Below the pieces are notes generated by a model. It worked only from the letters and a program-made list of their open reading frames with translations. It did not search any database and had not been told where the DNA came from. Both the position numbers and the translations under genes were made by a program. Shown here piece after piece: positions 1 to 10,433 of a stretch of 64,000 bases of DNA. The first letter of the stretch is position 1. Every line of letters begins with the position of its first letter. The stretch comes from Phaffia rhodozyma (lineage: Eukaryota > Basidiomycota > Tremellomycetes > Cystofilobasidiales > Mrakiaceae). The DNA is taken from contig JACGZH010000006.1 of NCBI GenBank assembly GCA_014706385.1, positions 62,001-126,000 on the forward strand, written 5' to 3'.

Positions 1-313
1 CATCCTTCCTGATTTGTCTCATCTTCAGCAAGAAGGCCAGTACAGTACAAAATGTGGTGATGTATATCTTATATGTTGTTGTTTGATGTGGCCACAAACA
101 TGCATAGAGAAGAACGGTTGTGGATGAGAATTGGGTTGTCTCGTTGGCCTCGGCCAAATCTGATTATTTTCAAATTCGACTAGCTCGTACATTCGCTGCC
201 CTGCTCCTCTTCGTCTACAACTCAATCTTCTCTTCTTGCAGCCATCAACGCCGGAATAGGTAAGAACACACACACACAAAAGCTGATAAAGTAGGATTTG
301 CCGATATCGTAAA
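1..313. other. Upstream region of the D-amino-acid oxidase gene
   Basis: No protein-like reading frame is supported here. The minus-strand open frame covering about 25-279 has no family resemblance and overlaps the likely promoter and leader of the oxidase gene. The stretch contains a short CA repeat near 268-280. I see no recognisable RNA gene. Confidence 0.5.
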
Positions 314-2861
314 ATGTCAAAGCACGTAGTTGGTCAGTGTAACCTGCCGTTTGCGAACTATTCGGATCATCTTTCCTGCTTTCTTCAACTTATACTGACC
401 TTTTCCTCGTACCAGTACACAGTGATCGGAGCAGGCGTTCTGGGATGCACTTCTGCCCTCTGCTTGTCCAAGGAAGGATACGGTACAGCCTATTTTAATG
501 CCGATAATTTTTTTCTATGATCGGCTTTCAAAAAGAGATGCCAATCACAATATTTTCGATGCACAGAGGTCACTATTGTCGCTAGAGATTTACCAACCGA
601 CCTTGATTCTCAGGGGTTTGCCAGTCCATGGGCTGGCGCCAACTGGCATAGTGTAGGTGTCGTTTGACTGTATTCTCTTGTTTCGGCGCCATGAAAGCTT
701 ATCAATATTCAAACGGCAATTTGTTCCAGTTCTGGAACGACCTCCGAACAAACGCTTGGGAGGAGGCCACTTAGTGAGTCTTATTATCGTCCTTCAGATA
801 AAGCTCCTTCCTATCGGTTGACATGTGAATTGAAAACCATCAGTCTCAAACTCAAGTCACTCATCCCTACCGGTCTAGTGATGAAGATTCCCTCAAAGAG
901 ATACTTTCTCGAAGATGTATCGGATGACATTGAGGCGGAATGGTATCGGGATCTGGTCGAAGATGTGAATATTTGAAGTGAAGGTGTTTCCAGTCTCGAA
1001 AAGAAAGTCACTGACCCTGATCTCTGATGCTCATCGTCTTGCTCGACTTAGTTTCGAGTGATCCCGAAGGAAGAGCTTCCAGAGTATGTATCATTTATCT
1101 GTTTTATCCTAGCTCCAGATTAACTCACCTTTTGAAACGATCTATGCTGTAGAGGAGTTAAATCAGGATGTGCTTCGACTGTACGTTTACGCCCCTTGAT
1201 AATTTCGGCTCCAAGCTACTCGCCGAATCCTAACCCGTCTAGATTTATCATGAAAACAGATTCTATCGCTAGCACCAGCGACATATCTTCCCTGGCTCGA
1301 GGATCAACTTCGGCTGGCCGGCGTCAAATTGATAAGGCGAAGAGTGGAGAGTATCTCGGAGGCAGCCAATGGTATGCCAGGTGTCGCCAAGGCTGACGTA
1401 GTGGTCAACTGTACAGGTCTCGGTAAGTCTCTATCGATCCTCATCTCGTTATATGTATAAATCTGATCGGTCAGGAGCATATTCTTTGATTGGGTTTGAG
1501 GATATGATAGGCGCTAAGAGTCTGGGAGGAGTGCTTGATCAGGATGTCGAACCCATCCGGTACGTCCGTTTGCGCCTTGCCGTGTGAGCGCTTGAAATTT
1601 CGTGTTGATGGTAAGAGTCTTACATATAAACATTGTTTGCAGAGGACAAGTCTGTCTTGTGAGGGCTCCCCATGTGAAAACAGATATGGGCATCAAAGGT
1701 GAGACATGAAAGATCTATCGTCTAATATTGCATATATCACTGACCACCACTGATGCTCGTTGATTGGATAGGGTACACTGATGGATCGTGCTGTGAGTGA
1801 TTCAACGTGAGATTTGCTTAACCGAGACCAGCTTGAATTTTGTAACTTAACAGGTCCTATGACATACCTCAAAAAATTAAACAACAACTACAGATATCAT
1901 CCCTCGACCAGATGGAAATGTCGTTCTGGGAGGCTGTCAGGAAGTGGGTTCTTGGGACCTCAGCGTGCATGTTGATCGGGCAGAAACAATCTTGAAGCGA
2001 GCGTATGCACTTTGCCCAGAGTTATCGCATGGTAAATATTCACAATTCTTCGAAAAACATACCTAGAATTGGGCTGTTTGGTTGATAGCCTCCTTCTATG
2101 CCTTCTAATCTGATTCTTTTTTCTGATATGAAGGGCAAGGGTGGGAAAATATCCCTGTACTTCGGCACAACGTGTAGGCCTTTTCTATCTTTTCTCTCAT
2201 AAAGAACCTTTGAAGTCCATCTCGGCTTATCGTTTTCCCTCCCCTACGACTATATAACGGATACAAAGCGGTCTGAGACCATCCAGAAAAGGAGGAGCAA
2301 GAGTCGAAAGAGAGATTGTTCACGTTCCACATCGCTCGCCGGCTGCGCCGTGGAAGATGACAGAGAGCTCGTCTCTCACTGAAAAGGCCTCTAGGCCCAT
2401 CGGACTCGTTCATGCTTGTACGTCATGCCGCCGCGATATCATTGAAGAAATGTTAGGAGAGGTAGTTACTGATCTGTGATCATGTGTACGGGACGATGTC
2501 GGACAACGGCATAGATGGAATTGGTCCAGCGGGATATCAATCCTCTTGGGGGATCGCACAGGTTCGTACATATACCGTTCCCCTCTCTCTCTTTAGTTTT
2601 TTTTCTTCTTGATATCTCGAAGTAGGATATTTCGTTACTGTTGTTGATGCGGCCTTGATGTTGTTTTCTTGGAAATTTTAATGCGTCCGTACAGAACGTG
2701 ACAACACTGTACGTTCTCTTGATTCCAATCACAAACCTTGACGAACCGCGTACTGATACAACCTTTTGTCCCGTTCCTTCGGTCTGGTTAACCATCGTTT
2801 GATCAGAGTTCACGATCACTTCACCGAGTTTCCGGCTCTTATTTGTTCTTCCAAGCTCTGA
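314..2861 (+). CDS. DAO1: D-amino-acid oxidase, peroxisomal
   Basis: FAD-dependent oxidase that deaminates D-amino acids to 2-oxo acids, ammonia and hydrogen peroxide. The first ATG is at 314. After a first intron the exon reads [10 protein letters not shown], the FAD/Rossmann glycine motif. Later exons give ARDLPTD, a [10 protein letters not shown] segment near 1630-1680, [14 protein letters not shown] near 1895-1935 (substrate-side Tyr), GLRPSRKGG near 2270-2295 (substrate-binding Arg) and [10 protein letters not shown] near 2525-2555. All are hallmarks of the DAAO family. A 14-nt exon (2695-2708) joins the last exon, which ends in SSKL, a consensus type 1 peroxisomal targeting signal. That agrees with the peroxisomal location of fungal DAAO. 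At least ten small exons are implied. Intermediate exon ends are approximate. The gene is convergent with the regulator at 3130-7365. Confidence 0.93.
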
Positions 2862-3129
2862 ACATGACTATGACTAAGATGGTTTATGAGTTTGATTTCT
2901 TCGTGACACTCTCCCTGATCTACTTATCTGATTCTCTTGCTCATCATGTTCTGTTCTGCATTAACGATCAAGAAAAGTCTATATGGCGACTGATATTGAT
3001 GAACTAGATATATTTGGGAGAAACGTTTTGGCAAAAGTGATATAAATTTATGTATGTCGGAAATCTAAACTGAACCGAAAGAAACTCACCCTTCAAGAAG
3101 GGGGGGAAAAGGAAAGGAAATAAATAAAT

Positions 3130-6100
3130 TTAGCCCTCGAACCCGAGTTGCATCCATGTGAACCCCTCGACATTACCCAACCCGGCCCAAAGATCTTCCT
3201 CTCCAATGATGGTCTCGAACGCCTGATCGTGATCCGCTGGAATATCATCCTTCGACGGCCGGGCCGTGGTCGCCGTCAAATTTGGTCTGGATGTGGAAGC
3301 TGTCGAGTTCTCGTTCGATGTGTTCGACCAAATTGGAAGGGAGCCTATCAAGGGTGAATAGAGAAGAAAAGATGAACCTGTTTTTAACTAGTACTTTCGA
3401 GTTGAGCATTTGAAGAGGCTCGAACACTTACTGAACAACGCATCCGTTACAGGAAGTTCTTGTGGATCAACTCCTAAGGAGAATGGGGCTTGGTTTGATT
3501 GGGGCGTTTCGTTATCAGTCAGAGTGACTCCGTCTGAAGCTGTCTCTAGGTTGGAAGCCCAGGTGTTGTCGACCGGAACAGGAGTATCGGTCGAAGGCGC
3601 AGGGACAGGGATAGATGCTATCAACACGTCAGACGTTCTTTACAATAGAAGAACGTGGGAAAGGCATTAAGGGTGAGAACGAGCTGATGGTATAATTCAG
3701 GGACAAAAGATAGAACATGCACGCACGGGCTGGTACACATTTGATGCCAGATTTGATCTGAAAAGACTCTCCAGATGGCGCCGACCTCGGGAACAAGCTT
3801 GCTCACACTCGGCATCAACGACCTAAGGGCAAGAGAGAGGAGAAAGAGAAAAAAAGGTGTCAGGCATTGAGTGTTTGTGAGAACGATATAACCAAAATGT
3901 CAGGTAGAGACACGACCTACATGAGTTTCGCCAAGGCACGCTCGGCTGGATCCCAGAATCCAGGAGCCTGGTGGTGTGTCGTTAAGGTGGCGATGAATCG
4001 ACGTAATAAGGGGATTGACCGTTCGAACTGGCTCTCAAGAAAAATCTTTTTTGACGCGAGCACGCAGCGGATCAGAAGGGACAGTGTGTTGGATAGATGG
4101 TATGATGTAACTGTAAGAGTATGCGAAGAAAAAAAAAGAAAAAAGACTCAGCCAAAGTAAATAGAGTACAAAACAAAGGCATTAGTCCCATCCAGGTGCA
4201 AAGAAGGGACTCACAACTAATCCAGAAAGAGTTTACGTCCCGTAGGGTCAGACGCTCGGTAAAGCGCACCACGTTCTCAACAAGGTCCAGCCCGGATTCG
4301 ATTACCCTCGCGACGTCCTCTCTGTCCGCTTCATCCTCCGGATCAAACAGGTCGGCCGTGAGCCGACCAAGAACGATAGTGAGGCCCAGGTAAGCGAGCT
4401 GTAGAGATTCTGGAACCGATCGTGGATGGTTGTTTTTACATTATCAGTCCGGTGATCAGCAAGAGACAAAGAGGGGGACATGTTTCACTTACTAACACCT
4501 GTGGCAGGCTCGAAGTTAGGCTCATCTTGCCTTGCCAGACGAAGGCTGTAAGGCAAATCTCGTTCAAATCTATCAAGATCACCGCCAAAGCTCTCAATGA
4601 TCCTTAACCGGGTGACTCTGTTTGCCTTTCTGCTGGATCTATTCGTAAACAACATGCTTTGTGCCTTGACGGTGAAGAATTCTTCGAGCATGTGATCGAG
4701 GATGATGGAGAGTGAGCAAAGCGCTCTAAACGAGTCGGCCGAATCTTTGGCTTCTCGGGAGAACGTCACGCTGTTTGCCTGGGAGCCAGGAGTTGATGGG
4801 GCGTCGTATGGACTGCCGACATTCAAAGTATCCGGATTGAAAGGTGGATCGAAGTCGTCTAGGTTTAGAAGGGGCACATCGCAGTTCGATGGATGGATAT
4901 GAGATGGTCGACCTTGGTACAGTGAGATCCTAATAAAATCGGGAGCAAGATTATTAAATGGTCAACTAAAATGGACAAACGGATGCGTAGGTCGATTGAA
5001 ACATACCACTGTCGATGGCCAGTGCAATATCAAGTCAGACGATGTACGAGAGTGAGCTCAGACGAATGAAGAGAACGAGAGAAAGAAGGAGAAGACCAGA
5101 AGTACCTTGTCTACGACAAAAAGTCCCCACCAAAGTCTTTTTCTCAAACACTTTTCCCATTTGGGCAGATTCCAGTCGGAGCAATCCAGATGGAGACCTA
5201 ACAGTTGGGCAGCTCCGATAGCTCGAGCGATGGAAATAGAATTCCCACCCGGATTGACGTCTGGTCTCGAGGTGAGATCTATCAGGGTGAGCTGCAACGT
5301 TTGGAGTCGGGGCTGTAAGTACTCTGCCGTCAGACCTTCGTAGAGCTCTGGCCAGATTTTGTTGTATAGCCCTCTGAGGTTGGGATCATACATGACCGTA
5401 GAGGCTAAGATGCCGGTGAGCGTTCTACTCGGATAAGTGAATGCAGTCGGCGGCAAAGTCGTCAGACAGTTTCTCAGACGATGAAGGTTGATGAACGGCA
5501 TAGCTGGGAGGGTAAGAGCGATGTATCTTCAGGTGATTCATGGAAGAGGAGTCGATGAGCGCCAAGTCAAAACAGACGTGGGCGTAAGAAGAATCATGAA
5601 TTTCAACGGATGACAACGCATCGGCGCTGAGGCCAACAAGGAGAAGAGAGAGATGAAAAATTAATTGAACATACACGTCCAAAATTCTTCCTGGAGAGCT
5701 ACCCTCTAGATATTCGAGTGCCCTTAAAAAGTGAGGGTCCGGATAGTGAACCTCGCCACCGTCTACTTCCTCGCCGTCCGGGCTTTGGTTGCTGCCAGTT
5801 TTTGCACCACGACCGGTCCCGTCGAGGAGGACACCCTTACCGGTTCTCGATCTTGGATAGGGCAACGTCGGCCGGCTGACGAAAAAGATGCGACTCTGCT
5901 TGCCGTTCGGATGATCACGAATGCCGGCAACCTGGCGGATAGTACTTGTCCCGTCTGCCGGACTGGCAGCCACCGAAGGAGCGGAATCGGAGGGAAGGGC
6001 AAGAAGAGAGGGATCGTCTTCAGATTGATAGGAGGCAAAGTGTTGTTCTGAGCTAGCTAAACGGGACGAATCGAGAATCGGCTTGGAGAGCGCGGATTCG

Positions 6101-7365
6101 GATCCAGTCGGATCATTGCTAAGAGGAGGTGAGTCGGCCTTTTGAAGGGAGGAAAAGAGTAAAGATCAATAGAAGGGTTAGAATTGTGACAGAGAAGACT
6201 TAAATCTAGAGCAAAAGGCAAGATGAAAGAGTACATACGGAAGAAAGGTGGGAAATATGAGAAGACGACTGCTCAAACCTGGCTTCTGAAGTTGTCCGTT
6301 CAGAATGGTCATAATCAGAACCACCTAGTCTTACTCTGTTAAGGATTCTTGCTAGTGGCCCCTGGGCACTAGGGTGGGAGAATGAAGGAGCAACCGGGTG
6401 GATATCCTGTGTGTGTGTGTAAGAGGGACGACTTAGGCTTGGATAGACAAACCAATGACGAACAAGATAAGAGTAAAGAGACTGACCCGATAGGAGATGT
6501 CTTTGGATGGGCGCTGAGTAGATTCCGAAAAGCTCCTTGGACTTGAGATTGGAGGGAGTGGTAGACTGGGTTTGCGATGAACAGGCAGAGTGGGTGGGTG
6601 TGATATCGGAGTAATGTACCCAGTCATCATCGGAGGAGGATAGTAGCTCGAAGGGAGAAGGCTGGATCCATTCGAGCTTTTGCGGCCTGGGCCTTCTAAT
6701 TCTCCTTGGGAAATGATAGGCGGGAGAGGACCGGTGTTGTCGGTGGGCGGGCCGAGAGCCGATGGATCGTCTGACCGGCCTGGACGACGTCTATCTTGTC
6801 CGGAGGATGAATCCGGAACCAGATGGTTTACGGAAGAGGATGACGATGACAGACGAGAAAGGAGAGGACGGGAATTTGTATCTGGACTGAAACTATTGAT
6901 CAGATGCTTGTGAGAATTCTTCGGGGTGGACTTTTGTGCGTCTGGGTCGGCATATGAAACGGTCGGCTCTTTATCTGACAGATCTTCCGGACCTGTTGTC
7001 GGATGTACTGTCCTCGGACGTTTGTTCGGTGGGTTTTCGAACAGACAGGCCTGGAGACTAGACTTGCAGGCCACACAGGGCTCGTTCGCAAACTTGAAAC
7101 ATCTCCTCTTTGCTGCTCGACTATGAGAGAAGGGTTGACCAGGAGACATATCGGATTAGCCAAGAGCATAGAAAGACTTAGGGAGGGTATGATGAACAAA
7201 AGGATGCAAGAACGAGAGCGAACAACGAGAATAGAGAGGAAGACAAGTAAAGCCGAGGACTTGCCAGGCATCACATGGACGGTCTCTTCTACTCCGAGCA
7301 GCCCTTGCGGTAGGCGCGGATGAAGATGAGGAGGGAGAGGAGATTGAGGTGTTGGGAGAAACCAT
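3130..7365 (-). CDS. Zn2Cys6 fungal-specific transcription factor
   Basis: Likely nuclear DNA-binding regulator. The ATG at 7365 begins MVSPNTSISS, followed by a basic stretch and CDA. An intron (7121-7264) then splits the fourth cysteine's codon, and the next exon continues RAAKRRC, ANEPC, VAC and LQAC. The spacing after splicing is exactly CX2CX6CX7CX2CX6C, the Gal4-type binuclear zinc cluster. The intron has a GC donor (GCAAGT) and a CATAG acceptor. A low-complexity Ser/Pro linker follows (about 6440-7090). Middle exons (about 5060-5950) carry the fungal-specific transcription factor domain with ARAIGAAQLLGLHLD and RKRLWWGLFVVDK. The DFDPP segment follows near 4850. The C-terminal exon ends GFTWMQLGFEG at 3130. 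The target genes cannot be told from sequence. The pattern resembles xylanolytic-activator-like regulators, but that is only family-level similarity. Confidence 0.88.
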
Positions 7366-8515
7366 TCGAAGCCGACTGGCACGGAAGCGAGGACTACCAA
7401 GATTGCTGATTCAAGATGAGAGCGTGTATGTATGTGAACTTGAGAATATGTGCGTATGTTTCTATATGACGACACTATAAGTTATGCAGATGAGATACAG
7501 GGTATGTCGGTCGATAAGATCACTGGTTTGCCCGTACGGTTGAACGCCCGGGGATGGTTGGTAGGTAGGTAGGACGGAGCGAGGGAGCGAGGGAGAAGGT
7601 GCCGAAGAAAGAGAGGAGGGAGGGAGTTGAGGGGCACGGATATGGCTACGGTTACTAGCCGTAACGACGATTCAAGCTTAGTTAGTAATAAAGCCTAAAT
7701 TTGCGAATCATTAAACATTCATATAACTACAGATATCCTCTCGGCCCGGTTCATTCACCACAATCTCTCGGGGGGGCGGGTAAGGTGAAAAGACCCAACA
7801 CAATCGGCCCGGTCGGGTTTATAGGCCCAGGCCGTACGCGAGGAGTTTGGATTGAGATTGTGCGCGTAATTCTGCGCAGCCACGCCATATCGCACTGATG
7901 ACTGCCTTACATCACCCGTTCTCTTCGATGTGGAGAACCCGGGCGATCTGATCGCCCCGGGCTACACAGGCTACGGCGACAGAAGAATGGCGGCATAAAG
8001 GCAACAAAAGGAATGGGACCAGCAGCGGCGGCAGCAGCTGCTGCTACTGCGAGCCAGGGCCAGCCAGGCACGATTGAGACTGCCTGCCTAGATCGATCGA
8101 CCGACTGACTAAATCAAGCCGCCCTTCCCCACGTTAAACGTCTCATACTCCATCTCATTTCTTTATTACACCCATCGGGCCAGAGGGATTTGAACCGGAT
8201 CTGATTGGGCGCCGGGTCTTTTGGTGCCTTGTGTTGTCTGGTAGTGTGGGTACCCAGGCGGGTGCCTGTGTGCCCAGGTGTCCAGGTGCGTGCCTGCTTA
8301 ATTTGACCTGCTCCCTCATTTGGCACTTACCTTTCACCTGTTTGGTCCCTCCATCTGTTCTTTCCTTTTATTTCCCTCGTCTATCGTTTTCCATCTCTTC
8401 ATCCTTCTTTCTTCTCGACCATCCTCCTTTCCTGTTTATGACTGTTCCTCTCGATCGTGCCTTCCGTCGTGCCTTGTTCCTAGATTCCATCTCAACCCCT
8501 TCTACCGGCCTCACC
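7366..8515. other. Divergent intergenic region between regulator and sterol isomerase genes
   Basis: About 1.15 kb lies between two divergent genes, so it should hold both promoters. Visible features are a GGTAGGTAGGTAGG run followed by GAGCGAGG repeats near 7558-7625, a GGGGGGCGGG run near 7770, a CAG/GCTG-rich patch near 8022-8050, and a long pyrimidine-rich leader from about 8330 to the start codon of the isomerase. No protein-coding exon is supported. Confidence 0.5.
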
Positions 8516-9687
8516 ATGAACGCTACCACCGCCACCACCGCCACTACTACCACCGCGCTCCACCCATTCTACCCAGTTGCCATCCTCATCCCAGACTATC
8601 GCCCAAACACGATCCATCCAATCGTCCTTCTCCTTGTCTTTTTCTTCGTTCTGGCCGCTTGGCTTGGTGCGGTCTCATGGTTTATCACCAAACGAAAGTC
8701 GGTCCGACAGAGACCGCTCCCGTCATCAGAATGGTGGTGGGCCATGTGGTTCGCCGGCTCAGGCATTATCCATATCACCTTTGAAGGTATGTATCAAGCA
8801 TGTGTTCACATCCTCCGCTCGACCACATGCTGAATATATGTTTCGCTCTTTCTTCCGTTGGACGTCGAACGGTTGGTTGGTTCTTGTGTTTCCGTCTTGC
8901 CTAGGCTACTATGCTGCGTTCCACAGCTCGATGGCCGGTTCAAACTGGATAGAAGCACAGATGTGGAAGATGTATTGTTCGTCTCGGTCTCTATTCCTTG
9001 TGTGCCCCCTTCTTGTGCCTGTGCTAATTAACCCTTGCCACACTTAGCTCTCTCGGATTCTCGGTACATCATGAGTGACCCGTTCGTGTACATCATGGAA
9101 GGTTGCACCGCCGTGAGTTCTTCATCTTTGGTTGTATCCATCTGGTCAAATGCGCATGAACCCCTCTGATATCCCTTCCTTTCCTTGTCCTTCTTTCCTT
9201 TCAAAGCTCGTCTGGGGACCGCTCTGCATCGCTCTCGCGCTCTACATGATCCCCGCAAAGTCGCCCTATAGACACCCTACCCAGATGATTGTCTCCCTTG
9301 GCCAGCTATACGGTCTCATCCTCTACTATGCTATCCCCATCGTCGATGAGTGGGTTGGTGGAAGTGTAAAGGCTGTCAGTCGACCGGAATGGATCTTCTA
9401 CTGGGGAGAGTTTGTCGGACTTAATGCCCCTTGGGCGATCGTGCCTTCCTGTGAGATATCATCTTCTTTGTGTCCCATACGTTTGCTCCTATCCATCGAG
9501 CCGTCCATTCCTGACCCTCAATATGTTTCTTTCTGTGTTTTCCGAAGACGCTATCTATGCCTCCGTGGTTGCCATTGTCGGCGCTTTCCGGATTGCTGCC
9601 GAATGCCAGCCCGTCTCGACCAGCAGTCGGTTCGAGGTCAAAGATGATGAATCTGATGAGGGTTTGCCCTTCTTGAGCTCCAATTGA
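8516..9687 (+). CDS. EBP-type sterol delta8-delta7 isomerase (emopamil-binding protein family)
   Basis: Predicted multi-pass ER membrane protein of 263 residues that should shift the sterol ring double bond from C8 to C7. Five exons were placed: 8516-8786, 8905-8976, 9048-9112, 9207-9450 and 9548-9687, and the phases agree throughout. EBP hallmarks are present in order: a hydrophobic first segment, GIIHITFEGYYA with the paired His and Glu, MWKMYSLSDSRYI, the MEG of the second acidic site, LVWGPLC, VSLGQLYGLILYY and EFVGLNAPW. These align closely with the animal enzyme as I recall it. Most fungi are known for an unrelated ERG2-type isomerase, while EBP-like proteins of uncertain role also occur in fungi. 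The reaction is therefore inferred from family. The acidic tail is KDDESDEG. The initiation context is CACCATGA. Confidence 0.9.
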
Positions 9688-10433
9688 GGCGTCTATCTCT
9701 CAGTTCTTTCATCTCCTTTCTTTCCTTTCCTTTCTCTTTCCTCTTCTTCTCCCGACCCTCTCTGTTCTCTGTTATTTTACTGTTCTCTTTCTTGTTGGTT
9801 CTCGCTTCCGCCGTCCTTCCTTTTTTTCCAACTCCCTTGCTTTTCTCTTCATTTTCACAGAATGTTTTACTATGGTTCTCCAAGTTGTAGACCTACGTCT
9901 AGTGCATAGCACTCCAGCATGTTCTCCTTGTCCTCTCGTCCTTGTCTCTCTCTCTAGACTATTCCTCCATCCTAGTTTGTAGTCATCTCGAGCCTCGAGT
10001 CTTGCCCATCCCTGCCCAATCAACACACGATCTCTGGATTGGTCCGGGTTGCTCTCTGTCGCTTTTCCTTGTCTCTTTCACCTGGTCTGATGCCCTCCTT
10101 GCTTCTCTCTTTCCCTCGGCTATGATCTCTTCTACGGATAGTTCCCTCGCCCCAAACAAAACCTTGTACTTTTTCTTTTCTTAAGCTCTCTATCCTGCTT
10201 TTTCTTGATCCATTACAGTGGCAACGGCCGGCGCGCTTTCAGCCATTTATTCCTCTAAGCATGCATCTCTATACACATATTATCATGCGTTCTTCTCTCA
10301 CTCTCAATTTTTTCTTGTTCCTGTGTGGCTTTTGAGGGTTTTATCTTTTCGTATTTTACGGAAAACATCAAGACCTCATGAGTTTATGAGTACACTACTG
10401 GACCGCGACGTCGTCCTCTCCTCGAACACTCAG
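9688..10433. other. Convergent intergenic region
   Basis: This lies between the 3' ends of the sterol isomerase and ZW10 genes. It is strongly pyrimidine-rich on the + strand from about 9700 to 10200, and should hold both 3' untranslated regions. I found no exon, tRNA or repeat that I can support. Confidence 0.5.

Noticed and set aside
8150..8240. A GGTTCAAATCC-like B box (minus strand near 8171-8181) suggesting a tRNA gene.
   Set aside because: The bases around it do not pair as a T-stem, no A box or acceptor stem is found at the right distance, and the match looks like chance.
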